Source of the DNA: Micromonospora nigra
GTDB taxonomy: Bacteria > Actinomycetota > Actinomycetes > Mycobacteriales > Micromonosporaceae
Direction of reading: 5' to 3'
Assembly: GCF_900091585.1 (NCBI RefSeq)
Contig: NZ_FMHT01000003.1
Span: 5,351,001-5,415,000, forward strand
Length of the DNA stretch: 64,000 bases
Shown: positions 40,117 through 52,004 of the stretch, in pieces
Layout of the letters: each line of letters begins with the position of its first letter
Numbering within the stretch: the stretch's first letter is position 1
Position numbers and translations under genes: made by a program
Notes under the pieces: model-generated
Database searches by the model: none
The model's input: the letters and a program-made list of their open reading frames with translations, nothing else
What the model was told of the DNA's origin: nothing

Positions 40117-41285
40117 CCGTCACGACGCCTCGTGGGTTCCGGGCGGCCGGGGTGGCCGCCGGGCTGAAGGGCAGCGGCGCCGCCGACGTCGCCGTCGTGG
40201 TCAACGACGGTCCTGACGCCGGGGTGGCCGGGGTGTTCACCGCCAACCGGGTCAAGGCCGCGCCGGTGCTCTGGACCCAGCAGGTGGTCCGGGGCGGCGT
40301 GGTCCGGGCCGTGGTGCTCAACTCGGGTGGGGCCAACGCCTGCACCGGCCCGGCCGGCTTCCAGGACACCCACGCCACCGCCGAGGACGCCGCCGCCACG
40401 CTCACCTCGACCAGTTCCCGGCTGATGCTCGGCGCGGGTGAGGTGGCGGTCTGCTCGACCGGCCTCATCGGGGAGCGGCTGCCGATGGGCAGGCTGCTGC
40501 CGGGCGTGCGGGCCGCGATCCGGGGCCTGGCCCGCGACGGTGGGCAGGCCGCCGCCGAGGCCATCATGACCACGGACACCCGACCGAAGACCACCGTGGC
40601 GTACGGCAGCGGCTGGACCGTCGGCGGCATGGCCAAGGGCGCCGGCATGTTGGCCCCGGCCATGGCCACCATGCTCTGCGTGCTGACCACCGACGCGGTG
40701 GCCGGCCCCGACGCCCTCGACGCGGCCCTGCGCGCGGCCACCCGGGTCACCTTCGACCGGGTCGACTCCGACGGTTGCATGTCCACCAACGACACGGTGC
40801 TCCTGCTGGCCAGCGGTGCCTCCGGCATCGAGCCGACCGGGGCGGAACTGACGGTGGCGGTCACGGCGGCCTGCCACGACCTGGCCCAGCAGTTGCTCGC
40901 CGACGCCGAGGGCGCCACCAAGCAGATCGCGATCGACGTGGTCGGTGCGGCCGGCGAGGACGACGCGGTCGAGGTGGGCCGCAGCGTGGCCCGCAACAAC
41001 CTGGTGAAGACCGCGTTGTTCGGCAACGACCCGAACTGGGGGCGGATCCTCGCCGCCGTGGGCACCACCACCGCCGCCTTCGAACCCGACGCCGTCGACG
41101 TGGCGGTGAACGGGGTCTGGGTCTGCCGGGGCGGGGCCGCCGCCGAGGACCGGTCGAAGGTGGACCTCACCGGCCGCGACGTCACCATCCGCATCGACCT
41201 GCACGCCGGCACGGCCGAGGCGACGGTGTGGACCAACGACCTGTCGCACGCCTACGTCCACGAGAACTCGGCGTATTCAACGTGA
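40113..41285 (+). CDS. argJ: Glutamate N-acetyltransferase / amino-acid acetyltransferase
   Basis: Transfers acetyl from N-acetylornithine to glutamate, recycling the blocking group. Made as a precursor that self-cleaves ahead of the Thr in PAMATMLCVLTTDA, preceded by the conserved MAKGAGM; cleavage gives the alpha and beta chains. 390 aa, with GVAAGLKGSGAADVAVV at the N-terminus and a terminal NDLSHAYVHENSAYST. ATG at 40113 overlaps the argC stop. The stop (TGA 41283-41285) overlaps GTG of the first 59-bp repeat unit. Confidence 0.96.
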   Translation: MTVTTPRGFRAAGVAAGLKGSGAADVAVVVNDGPDAGVAGVFTANRVKAAPVLWTQQVVRGGVVRAVVLNSGGANACTGPAGFQDTHATAEDAAATLTSTSSRLMLGAGEVAVCSTGLIGERLPMGRLLPGVRAAIRGLARDGGQAAAEAIMTTDTRPKTTVAYGSGWTVGGMAKGAGMLAPAMATMLCVLTTDAVAGPDALDAALRAATRVTFDRVDSDGCMSTNDTVLLLASGASGIEPTGAELTVAVTAACHDLAQQLLADAEGATKQIAIDVVGAAGEDDAVEVGRSVARNNLVKTALFGNDPNWGRILAAVGTTTAAFEPDAVDVAVNGVWVCRGGAAAEDRSKVDLTGRDVTIRIDLHAGTAEATVWTNDLSHAYVHENSAYST

Positions 41286-41399
41286 GCGCGAGGAACGCAG
41301 CGCAGCGGAGTCCCGCAGTCGTGAACGAAGGGTTGGCCCGGTGAGCGCGAGGAATGCAGCGCAGCGGAGTCCCGCAGTCGTGAACGAAGGGTCGACCCG
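41282..41399 (+). repeat. Two tandem 59-bp units bridging argJ and argB
   Basis: Unit 1 is 41282-41340 and unit 2 is 41341-41399; they differ at 3 of 59 positions. Each begins GTGAGCGCGAGGAAYGCAG. The GTG of unit 1 overlaps the argJ stop, its 20-codon frame ([17 protein letters not shown]...) stops in the GTGA that starts unit 2, and unit 2's frame stops in the GTGA that starts argB. The repeat therefore lengthens the argJ-argB junction while keeping a chain of stop/start overlaps. Confidence 0.85.
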
Positions 41400-42283
41400 G
41401 TGAGCCTGACCTCCGATCTAACCCGCGCCCAGACCAAGGCGGCCACCCTGATCGAGGCGCTGCCGTGGCTGGCCCGCTTCTCCGGCTCCATCGTCGTGGT
41501 CAAGTACGGCGGCAACGCCATGGTCGACCCCGAGCTGCGGCGGGCCTTCGCCGCCGACATGGTGTTCCTGCGGTACGTCGGCCTCAAGCCGGTGGTGGTG
41601 CACGGTGGCGGCCCGCAGATCTCGGCGATGCTGGGCCGGCTCGGCATCGACAGCGAGTTCCGGGGCGGCCTGCGGGTCACCACCCCGGAGGCGATGGACG
41701 TCGTGCGGATGGTGCTCGTCGGCCAGGTCGGCCGGGAACTGGTCGGTCTGATCAACGCCCACGGTCCGCTCGCCGTCGGCCTCTCCGGGGAGGACGCCGG
41801 GCTGTTCACCGCCGTGCGGCGGCCCGCGTACGTCGACGGGCAGCCGGTCGACGTGGGGCAGGTCGGCGACGTGGAGTCGGTGGATGTCTCCGCGGTGACC
41901 GACCTGATCGCCGCCGGCCGCATCCCGGTGATCTCCACCGTCGCGCCGGACGTCGACGGGGTGCTGCACAACCTCAACGCCGACACCGCCGCCGCCGCGC
42001 TCGCGGTCGCCCTGGGGGCCCGCAAGCTGGTCGTGCTCACCGACGTGCCGGGGCTCTACGCCAACTGGCCCGACACGTCGAGCCTGGTCAGCGAGATCAC
42101 GGCCGACGACCTGGCGAAGCTGCTGCCGACCCTGGAGTCGGGCATGGTGCCGAAGATGGAGGCCTGCCTGCGCGCGGTCCGCCAGGGAGTGCCCACCGCA
42201 CACGTCGTCGACGGCCGCGTCGCCCACTCCACGCTGCTCGAGGTGTTCACCTCGGAAGGATTCGGAACGATGGTGATCCCCTC

Positions 42284-42287
<4 letters not shown>
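41400..42287 (+). CDS. argB: Acetylglutamate kinase
   Basis: Phosphorylates N-acetylglutamate; usually the arginine-inhibited step. 295 aa with [64 protein letters not shown] and the C-terminal [13 protein letters not shown]. The N-terminal [22 protein letters not shown] helix is typical of arginine-sensitive kinases. GTG at 41400 overlaps the stop of the preceding mini-ORF; the stop overlaps the argD ATG. Confidence 0.96.
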
Positions 42288-44938
<2,651 letters not shown>

Positions 44939-44942
<4 letters not shown>

Positions 44943-46150
44943 CCGAGCGGGTCGTCCTGGCGTACTCCGGAGGTCTCGACACCTCCGTCGCCATCGCCTA
45001 CCTTGCCGAACGCACCGGCGCCGAGGTGATCGCCGTGGCGGTCGACGTCGGCCAGGGCGGTGAGGACCTCGACGCCATCCGGCAGCGTGCCCTGGACTGC
45101 GGCGCGGTGGAGTCCGAGGTGGTCGACGCGCGCGACGAGTTCGCCGCCGACTACTGCCTGCCCGCGGTGCGGGCCAACGCCCTCTACATGGACCGCTACC
45201 CACTGGTGTCGGCGCTGTCCCGACCGCTGATCGTCAAGCACCTGGTGGCCGCGGCCCGCCGGCACGGCGGCACCATCGTGTCGCACGGTTGCACCGGCAA
45301 GGGCAACGACCAGGTGCGTTTCGAGGCCGGCCTCGGCGCGCTCGCCCCCGACCTGAGGATCGTCGCGCCGGCCCGGGACTTCGCCTGGACCCGGGACAAG
45401 GCGATCGCGTTCGCCGAGGAGAAGGGCCTGCCGATCGACGTGTCGGCGAAGTCGCCGTACTCGATCGACCAGAACCTGTGGGGCCGCGCGGTGGAGACGG
45501 GCTTCCTGGAGGACATCTGGAACGGCCCGGTCGAGGACCTGTACGCCTACACCCGCGACCCGGCGCAGGAGCGCGACGCCGACGAGGTCGTCATCACCTT
45601 CGACGGTGGCGACCCGGTCGCGATCGACGGTGAGACGGTGACCCCGTACCAGGCGATCCTGGAGCTGAACCGGCGGGCCGGTGCGCAGGGCGTGGGCCGG
45701 CTCGACATGGTCGAGGACCGCCTGGTCGGCATCAAGAGCCGCGAGGTGTACGAGGCGCCGGGCGCGATCGCGCTGATCACCGCCCACCAGGAGCTGGAAG
45801 CGGTGACGGTCGAGCGGGATCTCGCCCGCTTCAAGCGTGGTGTGGACCAGCGCTGGGGTGAACTGGTCTACGACGGCCTGTGGTTCTCGCCGCTGAAGGA
45901 CAGCCTGGACGCGTTCATCGGCGACGCCCAGCGGCACGTCTGCGGCGAGGTGCGGCTGACCCTGCACGGCGGCCGGGCCACCGTGACGGGGCGGCGCTCC
46001 GAGGCCAGCCTGTACGACTTCGGCCTCGCCACCTACGACACCGGCGACACCTTCGACCAGTCGCTGGCCAGGGGATTCGTGCAGTTGTGGGGTCTGCCGA
46101 GCAGGATGGCCGCCGCGCGGGACGCCCGGCTGAACGGGACGTCGTCGTGA
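44939..46150 (+). CDS. argG: Argininosuccinate synthase
   Basis: Couples citrulline and aspartate using ATP. 403 aa: PP-loop [49 protein letters not shown], and [18 protein letters not shown] at 44939 (ATGA overlap with argR); the stop overlaps the argH GTG. Confidence 0.97.
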
Positions 46151-47622
46151 CCTACAAAATGGGCAGCGTGGATGACAAGAGCCTGACCGAGAACAGCGCC
46201 GCCACCAACCGGACGAGCCTGTGGGGCGGCCGGTTCGCCGGTGGCCCCGCCGAGGCCCTCGCGAGGCTGTCGGTGAGCGTCCAGTTCGACTGGCGGCTGG
46301 CCCCGTACGACATCGCGGGCTCCCGGGCACACGCCCGGGTGCTCGCGGGCGCGGGCCTGCTCGACCCGGACGAACTGGGCCGGATCCTCGCCGCCCTCGA
46401 CGACCTGGAGGCCGCCTGTGCCTCCGGCCAGTTCCGCCCGACGGTGGACGACGAGGACGTGCACACCGCCCTGGAACGGGGGCTGCTGGAACGCCTCGGC
46501 AGCCTCGGCGGCAAGCTGCGCGCCGGCCGGTCCCGTAACGACCAGGTCGCCACGGACCTGCGGCTCTACCTGCGCGACCACGCCCGGGGGGTGGCCGCCC
46601 GCTTGGTCGAGCTGGCCGAGGCGCTGGTGGAGCAGGCGGAGCGGCACGTGGCGACCCCCGCCCCGGGGATGACCCACCTGCAGCACGCCCAGCCGGTCAC
46701 CTTCGGGCACTGGCTGCTCGCCCACGTGCAGCCGCTGCTGCGCGACCTGGAGCGGATGCGCGACTGGGACCACCGCACGGCCGTCAGCCCGCTGGGGGCG
46801 GGTGCCCTCGCCGGGTCGGGCCTGCCCCTTGACCCGGTGGCGGTGTCGAAGGAGCTGGGCTTCCGGACCTCCTTCGCCAACTCGATGGACGCCGTCGCCG
46901 ACCGGGACTTCGTCGCCGAGTTCCTCTTCGTCACCGCGCTGGTCGGGGTGCACCTGTCCCGTCTCGGCGAGGAGGTGGTGCTGTGGACGTCGCAGGAGTT
47001 CGGCTGGGTGGAGCTGGACGACGCCTTCGCCACCGGCTCGTCGATCATGCCGCAGAAGAAGAACGCGGACATCGCCGAGCTGGCCCGGGGCAAGTCGGGT
47101 CGGCTCGTCGGGGGGCTGATGAGCGTGCTCACCATGCTCAAGGGCCTGCCGATGACCTACGACCGGGACATGCAGGAGGACAAGGAACCCGCCTTCGACG
47201 CGGTCGACACGCTGGAGCTGCTGCTGCCCGCGCTCGCCGGAATGATCTCCACGATGACGGTCCGGGTGGACCGGCTCGTCGCCGCCACGCCCGTCGGGTT
47301 CTCCCTGGCCACCGAGGTGGCCGACTGGCTGGTGCGCAAGGGCGTGCCGTTCCGCGAGGCGCACGAGATCACCGGGAAGCTGGTGGCGTTGTGCGTGGCC
47401 CGCGGCTGTGAGCTGGACGAGGTCGGCGACGGCGATCTCGCCGCGGTCAGCGAGCACCTCGACCCGGGCGTACGGGACGTGCTGTCGGTCCGCTCGGCGC
47501 TCGCCGCCCGGATCACGCCCGGCTCCACCGGCCCCGGCCCGGTGGCCGACCAGCTCGCCGCCGCCGCCGACCAGCTGGCCGGTTGGCGGGCGTGGGCCGC
47601 CGAGCGGGTGGTGCCCCGCTGA
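46147..47622 (+). CDS. argH: Argininosuccinate lyase
   Basis: Final step: splits argininosuccinate to arginine and fumarate. 491 aa: [58 protein letters not shown], and the fumarase-superfamily signature [19 protein letters not shown] at 46147 within the argG overlap; an in-frame ATG at 46159 is a possible alternative. Last gene of the operon, followed by a terminator. Confidence 0.96.
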   Translation: MTYKMGSVDDKSLTENSAATNRTSLWGGRFAGGPAEALARLSVSVQFDWRLAPYDIAGSRAHARVLAGAGLLDPDELGRILAALDDLEAACASGQFRPTVDDEDVHTALERGLLERLGSLGGKLRAGRSRNDQVATDLRLYLRDHARGVAARLVELAEALVEQAERHVATPAPGMTHLQHAQPVTFGHWLLAHVQPLLRDLERMRDWDHRTAVSPLGAGALAGSGLPLDPVAVSKELGFRTSFANSMDAVADRDFVAEFLFVTALVGVHLSRLGEEVVLWTSQEFGWVELDDAFATGSSIMPQKKNADIAELARGKSGRLVGGLMSVLTMLKGLPMTYDRDMQEDKEPAFDAVDTLELLLPALAGMISTMTVRVDRLVAATPVGFSLATEVADWLVRKGVPFREAHEITGKLVALCVARGCELDEVGDGDLAAVSEHLDPGVRDVLSVRSALAARITPGSTGPGPVADQLAAAADQLAGWRAWAAERVVPR

Positions 47623-47628
47623 GGCCGA

Positions 47629-47660
47629 CGGGTCGGCGCGACGGTACTCGCGCCGACCCG
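47629..47660 (+). terminator. Terminator of the arginine operon
   Basis: 13-bp perfect stem (arms 47629-47641 and 47648-47660), loop CGGTAC, just past argH. Lies between convergent transcription units. Confidence 0.8.
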
Positions 47661-47746
47661 CACCTCCTTGTCGCCTTCCCACGGTGGCTGCTGCTCCAGG
47701 CTCACCTGGCGTCCCTGATGCGAGGCGGGCAGGTGCGGGGTGGCTG

Positions 47747-50311
47747 TCAACGTTTCGTTGATGCGCTGATCCGGCGTCCCACCCGGTCGACCACCATGGC
47801 GTAGGCGACGCCGACGGCGAGGGAGGCGGCCAGCGCCAGCAGCGGCACGTCCCGCAGGTGCGGGTACACCTGCCAGTGCGTCAGGTAGATGTACAGCGAG
47901 CTGCCCGCCAGCACCCCGGCGACCCGGTTGACGACGCCGAGGCTCGGCACGCTCGGCAGCCAGACCAGCAGGGCCAGACCGGCCACGACCAGCGCCTCGC
48001 GGGACGGCTGGCCGAAGAACCCCGGCACGGTCACCGCCGCCGCGACCGTGACCAGCAGCCGCTGCCGTACGCCGTCGGCGCGGGCGGCCGCCCAGCCGAG
48101 AGTGAACAACCAGCCGGCCACCAGTGCCGTCGGCAGATCGTGGCGGGCGTCGAGGCCGAACACGTCGTAGCGGCCGAGCAGGCCGAGGGCGGTCAGGCCC
48201 AGCGGCAGCGCGAACGGGTACCGGCGTTCGAGCCGGTCCACCCGACGCAGACCGAGCAGCGCCGTCAACCCCACCAGCAGGTAGACCACGGCCTCGATGA
48301 ACCAGAAGTGCCACCCCGTGGCGGAGTCCGGCGGGCCGGCCAGACTGTGCAGCAGCAGCAGGGTGCTCGGGCCGTACTGGTCGCTGACCAGCATCACCGC
48401 GCCGATCCAGGCCACCGTCGGCAGCACGATGCGGGCCAGGCTCGCCCCGATCTGCCGCAGCCGGTCGATCCGGCCGGCGGGGGTGAGCTGGAACCGGGCG
48501 AAGTTGAACCCGGCGACGCCGAGCAGCAGGTGCGCGCCGCCGGTGACCGTGAACAGTGGGATGTGCGAGCCGACGATCAGCACGATCGCCGCGGCGCGCA
48601 GGGCGACGCTGGTCTCCAACGACCGTCGTCGCCGGGGACGGCCGGCGGCCCGGCGCAACTCCGCGATCGGCAGGGTGTGCCAGTTCGCGGGCAGGTGACC
48701 CAGCTCCCGTTCCAGCCGGACCGACATCTGCACGTACGACAGGGAATCCCCGCCCAGGTCCACGAAGCTCTGCCCGGCGGTGACGTCGTCGCGGTCGAGC
48801 ACCTGCGCGTACAACCGGCACAGCTCGCCGACCGGATCCCGCCCGTCGCCGACCGGATCCCGCCCGTCGTCGACCGGGTCCCGCCCGGCGGCGGGCGCGG
48901 GCGTCGCGGCCAGGGCCCGCAGGGCCGGCAGGTCGGGCTTGCCGCTGGCCAGTCGGGGCAGCTCCGCCAGCGCCAGCACCCGCACGGCGTGCGGCGGCAG
49001 ACCCACCTCGTCGGCTACCAGTCGACGGACGCGGCGCTCGTCCGGCGTGCCGACGACCGCCACCACCAGGTCGTCGTCGCCGCCCACGCAGGTGGCCGCC
49101 ACCCCGTGCCGGTCCAGCAGCGCCTCCACGCGCTGCGGGTCGACGCGCAACCCCAGGATCTTGGCGAACCGGCTGCGCCGGCCGACGATCTCGTACAGGC
49201 CCTCGGGGGTACGGCGGGCCAGGTCGCCGGTGCGCAGCACGTCGACGGTACGCCCCAGGGCCAGGTCACCGGGACCCTCGGCGTAGCCCAGCATCACGTT
49301 CGGGCCCGTGTAGACCAGCTCGCCGACAGCCGGGTCGGGCTGGTCGGCCACCGGGGCCAGCTCGAACGCGCCGCCGGGCACCGGCACCCCGATCGCCGCC
49401 GGATGGTCTTCGGCCAGCTCCGGCGGCAGGTACGCCATCCGCGCGGTCGCCTCCGTCTGGCCGTACATGACGAACAGCCGCCAGCCGGCGCGCCGGCCCA
49501 GCTCGGCGAGGCGGCGTACCCGGTCAGGAGCCAACCGGCCCCCGGCCTGGGTCACGTAGCGCAGGTGCGGCAGGTCCATCCCGGCGAACCCGACCCGCTC
49601 CAGCAGCTCGAAGGTGTACGGCACGCCGGCCAGGGTGGTGCACCGCGCGTCCCGGAACAGCTCCCAGAAGCAGGCGTCGGCGACGGACAGGTCGGTGAGG
49701 ACCAGCGTCGCGCCCCGGGCGAGGTGACTGTGCACCACCGACAGGCCGTAGCAGTAGTGCAGGGGCAGCGAGGTGATCGCCCGGTCCGTCGGCCGGATCC
49801 CCAGGTACCGCCCGATCGACTCGGCGTTGGCCTGCAGGTTGGTGTGCGAGAGCCGGACCAGCTTCGGCGAACCCGTGGAACCGGACGTGCTCAGCAGCAG
49901 CGCCAGGTCGGGGTGCAGGTCGTGAGCCGTGCCCGGACGGCGCTCGTCGACCGCCCACCCGCCGGCCGGGGCGAGGACGACGTCCGGGTCGTACGCCGCC
50001 ACCAGGGCGGCCAGTGCGGCGTCGTGCCCGTCCGGCACCAGCAGCACGGGGTGCCCGCCGTGCACCGCACCCAGGTAGGCGACCAGGGACTCCACCGTGT
50101 TCGTGCCGACCACCAGCACGAGACGTCGCACGGTGCCGAGGCCGTCGGCTACGGCCGCCACCCGCTCGGCGAGCGCGGCGTAGCTGACGTCCCCGTGCCG
50201 GGTCACGACCGCCGGCCGGTCGCCGTGGTCGGCCAGGTCGCGCACGAAGGGGACCGCGCGCGGTGCTGTCCGCGCGGCCGGGAGCAGGGAGGACCGGGGT
50301 GCCACGGGCAC
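47747..50311 (-). CDS. Adenylation-carrier-acyltransferase fusion (AMP-binding + PCP + acyltransferase-3)
   Basis: 854 aa. Residues about 20-485 form an acyl/aminoacyl-adenylating enzyme: LLLSTSGSTGSPKLVRLSHTN, HYCYGLSV, VMYGQTEATARM, VLRTGDLARRTPEGLYEIVGR and the catalytic-Lys end LASGKPDLPAL. A Gly/Asp/Pro linker with three 7-aa repeats (about 500-520) precedes a carrier domain with the phosphopantetheine Ser in FVDLGGDSLSYVQM. From about residue 580 there are 9-10 hydrophobic helices of the acyltransferase-3 type (SHIPLFTVTGG, WFIEAVVYLLVG, YIYLTHWQVYP). One protein can thus activate an acid, hold it as a thioester and transfer it at the membrane; acid and acceptor are unknown. GTG at 50311 or 50305; the second fits a leaderless start (TAGGGT 8 nt upstream). 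An iron-box-like operator overlaps the promoter. Confidence 0.85.
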   Translation of the reverse strand: MPVAPRSSLLPAARTAPRAVPFVRDLADHGDRPAVVTRHGDVSYAALAERVAAVADGLGTVRRLVLVVGTNTVESLVAYLGAVHGGHPVLLVPDGHDAALAALVAAYDPDVVLAPAGGWAVDERRPGTAHDLHPDLALLLSTSGSTGSPKLVRLSHTNLQANAESIGRYLGIRPTDRAITSLPLHYCYGLSVVHSHLARGATLVLTDLSVADACFWELFRDARCTTLAGVPYTFELLERVGFAGMDLPHLRYVTQAGGRLAPDRVRRLAELGRRAGWRLFVMYGQTEATARMAYLPPELAEDHPAAIGVPVPGGAFELAPVADQPDPAVGELVYTGPNVMLGYAEGPGDLALGRTVDVLRTGDLARRTPEGLYEIVGRRSRFAKILGLRVDPQRVEALLDRHGVAATCVGGDDDLVVAVVGTPDERRVRRLVADEVGLPPHAVRVLALAELPRLASGKPDLPALRALAATPAPAAGRDPVDDGRDPVGDGRDPVGELCRLYAQVLDRDDVTAGQSFVDLGGDSLSYVQMSVRLERELGHLPANWHTLPIAELRRAAGRPRRRRSLETSVALRAAAIVLIVGSHIPLFTVTGGAHLLLGVAGFNFARFQLTPAGRIDRLRQIGASLARIVLPTVAWIGAVMLVSDQYGPSTLLLLHSLAGPPDSATGWHFWFIEAVVYLLVGLTALLGLRRVDRLERRYPFALPLGLTALGLLGRYDVFGLDARHDLPTALVAGWLFTLGWAAARADGVRQRLLVTVAAAVTVPGFFGQPSREALVVAGLALLVWLPSVPSLGVVNRVAGVLAGSSLYIYLTHWQVYPHLRDVPLLALAASLAVGVAYAMVVDRVGRRISASTKR
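48828..48890. repeat. Three 21-bp tandem repeats in a domain linker
   Basis: Units at 48828-48848, 48849-48869 and 48870-48890; the first two are identical and the third differs at four positions. Encodes repeats of DGRDPVG/D between the adenylation and carrier domains. In-frame, so copy number could vary without breaking the protein. Confidence 0.85.
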
Positions 50312-50317
50312 CCACCC

Positions 50318-50336
50318 TAAGGTAAGGCAGCCCTAA
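50318..50336 (-). promoter_or_regulatory. Iron-box-like operator (DtxR/IdeR/DmdR type)
   Basis: Read on the minus strand, TTAGGGCTGCCTTACCTTA agrees with the DtxR/IdeR consensus TTAGGTTAGCCTAACCTAA at 14 of 19 positions and keeps both conserved arms (TTAGG and ACCTNA). It covers the -10 region (TAGGGT) of the adenylation-carrier-acyltransferase gene and is an AT-rich patch in very GC-rich DNA. Predicts repression under iron sufficiency. Confidence 0.5.
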
Positions 50337-50408
50337 GCGGCAGGTAGGGCGGGCGGGGTCACACCGGCCCGGGTTGCCGATCGGCGGCGGGACGGCTTTC
50401 CTGGTGCC

Positions 50409-51035
50409 GTGGACCACGCCTGGCTGCACGCCCCCGCCGCCCGTGTCGCCGGGACGGCGCGCACCCTGCTCGGCTGGGAGGTGACGTGCGGCGACGTCCG
50501 GGTCCGGCTGACGGAGGTCGAGGCGTACGCCGGCACGGGCGAGGATGCCGCCTCCCACGCGCACCGCGGGCCCACCCCGCGGACGCAGGTCATGTTCGGG
50601 CCGCCGGGGCACGCCTACACGTACTTCGTGTTCGGCATGCACTGGTGCCTGAACGTGGTCTGCGGAGCGGCGGGGGAGGCCGCCGCGGTGCTGCTGCGGG
50701 CCGGTGAGGTCGTCGCCGGACACGAGTCCGCCCGCGCCCGGCGCGGCGACGTTCCCGACCGCGACCTGGCGCGCGGGCCCGCCCGGCTGGTGGTCGCGCT
50801 CGGCGTGCCGGCGGCGGCGAACGGCACCTGCATGGTCGACGGTGGCGGGCCGCTGCTGCTGACCCCACCGACGCGCCCGGTGGTGCCGTCGGACGTCTCG
50901 GCCGGCCCGCGTGTCGGGGTGGCCGCCGCGCACGAGGTGCCGTGGCGCTTCTGGATCACCGGAGACCCGACGGTCAGTACCTACCGGCGGCACGTCCCCC
51001 GCCGCCGGCCACCGGCCACGACGTCGGCGGGATGA
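50409..51035 (+). CDS. 3-methyladenine DNA glycosylase (AAG/MPG family)
   Basis: 208 aa. Base-excision repair of alkylated purines. Family features: RLTEVEAYAGTGEDAASHAHRG with the catalytic Glu in EVEAY, TQVMFGPPGHAYTYFVFGMHWCLNVV, AVLLRAGEVV, RGPARLVVALGV and the late GPRVGV. GTG start, divergent from the fusion gene. The final 15 residues are a basic tail. Confidence 0.92.
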   Translation: MDHAWLHAPAARVAGTARTLLGWEVTCGDVRVRLTEVEAYAGTGEDAASHAHRGPTPRTQVMFGPPGHAYTYFVFGMHWCLNVVCGAAGEAAAVLLRAGEVVAGHESARARRGDVPDRDLARGPARLVVALGVPAAANGTCMVDGGGPLLLTPPTRPVVPSDVSAGPRVGVAAAHEVPWRFWITGDPTVSTYRRHVPRRRPPATTSAG

Positions 51036-51055
51036 CGGTCCGTGCCCCGAAGCGT

Positions 51056-51115
51056 CGGGCGGGCCCGCCCGTGACCACGTAGGGCCGGGCGGACCCACCC
51101 GTGACCCGCTGGGGG
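51056..51115. repeat. Imperfect 30-bp tandem duplication after the glycosylase gene
   Basis: 51056-51085 and 51086-51115 match at 23 of 30 positions. The first copy opens with the 16-bp palindrome CGGGCGGGCCCGCCCG. It lies between the convergent mpg and universal-stress genes and may act in termination. Confidence 0.5.
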
Positions 51116-51160
51116 CCGACTCCCCAGCACGACCAGGCGGGCGGGCCCGACGACGTGCGC

Positions 51161-52000
51161 TCAGCCGGCGTGACCGTGCGGACGGGCGATCAGGACCGGG
51201 CAGTGCGCGTGCTGCACCAGCGTCTGCCCCACCGAGCCGAGCAGCAGGCCGGCGAACCCGCCCCGCCCCCGGGACCCGACCACCACCAGCGCGGCTTGTG
51301 CGCTCGCCTCCACCAGCGCCCGGTCGGGCCGGTCGGAGCGCAGCAGCCGTTCCTCGACCACCAGGCCCGCCCGGCTGCCCCGCGCCGCCGCGCCCGCGGT
51401 GGCCAGCAGCCCGGCCGGGTCGTCGGTGTCGTCGCCGTCACGGGCCACGTGCACCAGCACCAGGGTGGTCGCACGGCGGGCCGCCTCGTCGGCGGCGTAC
51501 CCGACGGCCAACTCGGCGGACTCCGAGCCGTCCACGCCGGCCAGCACCGGGCCGTCGACCGGCACCGGCTGGTCGGTGGATCGGACCACCAGCACCGGGC
51601 AGTGCGCATGCGTGGCCACCTGGGTGCCCACCGAGCCCAGCAGGAGCCCCGCGAAGCCGCCCAGCCCCCGGCTGCCCAGCACCACCAGGTCGGCGCGCTG
51701 CGACTCCTCGACGAGCGTCGCACCCGGGCCGCCCGCCACCTGGCGCACCTCGACCGTCAGGTCCGGCCACCGCCCGGTCAGGTCCCCGGCGACCTGCTCC
51801 AGCATCTTCTGGGCGTCCTCGGACGGCGCCGGCAGCCCCACCTCGTACGGGTTGATCGGCACGCCGTGGCCCAGCGCGTGCAGGTAGCCGTGCACCAGGT
51901 GCAGCGGCCGGGACCGCCACCCGGCCACCTGCGCCGCCTGCTCCGCCGCCACCAGGCTCGGCGGGGAGCCGTCGACCCCCGCCACGATCGGATGCTCCAT
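51161..52000 (-). CDS. Tandem-domain universal stress protein (copy 1)
   Basis: 279 aa with two USP domains. Domain 1 begins PIVAGVDGSPPSLVAAEQA and ends GSRGLGGFAGLLLGSVGTQVATHAHCPVLVV; domain 2 begins VLAGVDGSESAELAV and ends GSRGRGGFAGLLLGSVGQTLVQHAHCPVLIARP. Both keep the ATP-binding pattern G-2x-G-9x-G-S. Tandem USPs in actinobacteria bind ATP and respond to hypoxia or dormancy. It starts 4 nt after the next gene upstream (copy 2), so they are co-transcribed. Confidence 0.92.
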   Translation of the reverse strand: MEHPIVAGVDGSPPSLVAAEQAAQVAGWRSRPLHLVHGYLHALGHGVPINPYEVGLPAPSEDAQKMLEQVAGDLTGRWPDLTVEVRQVAGGPGATLVEESQRADLVVLGSRGLGGFAGLLLGSVGTQVATHAHCPVLVVRSTDQPVPVDGPVLAGVDGSESAELAVGYAADEAARRATTLVLVHVARDGDDTDDPAGLLATAGAAARGSRAGLVVEERLLRSDRPDRALVEASAQAALVVVGSRGRGGFAGLLLGSVGQTLVQHAHCPVLIARPHGHAG

Positions 52001-52004
52001 CAGA

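Noticed and set aside
47858-50320. An 820-codon plus-strand frame opposite the adenylation-carrier-acyltransferase gene
   Set aside because: Composition is Gln/Arg/His/Val-rich antisense shadow; the minus-strand frame has clear catalytic motifs throughout.
51056-51071. A 16-bp perfect palindrome as a protein-binding operator
   Set aside because: It is pure G/C, has no loop, lies between convergent genes and is part of a local 30-bp duplication; nothing points to an operator.
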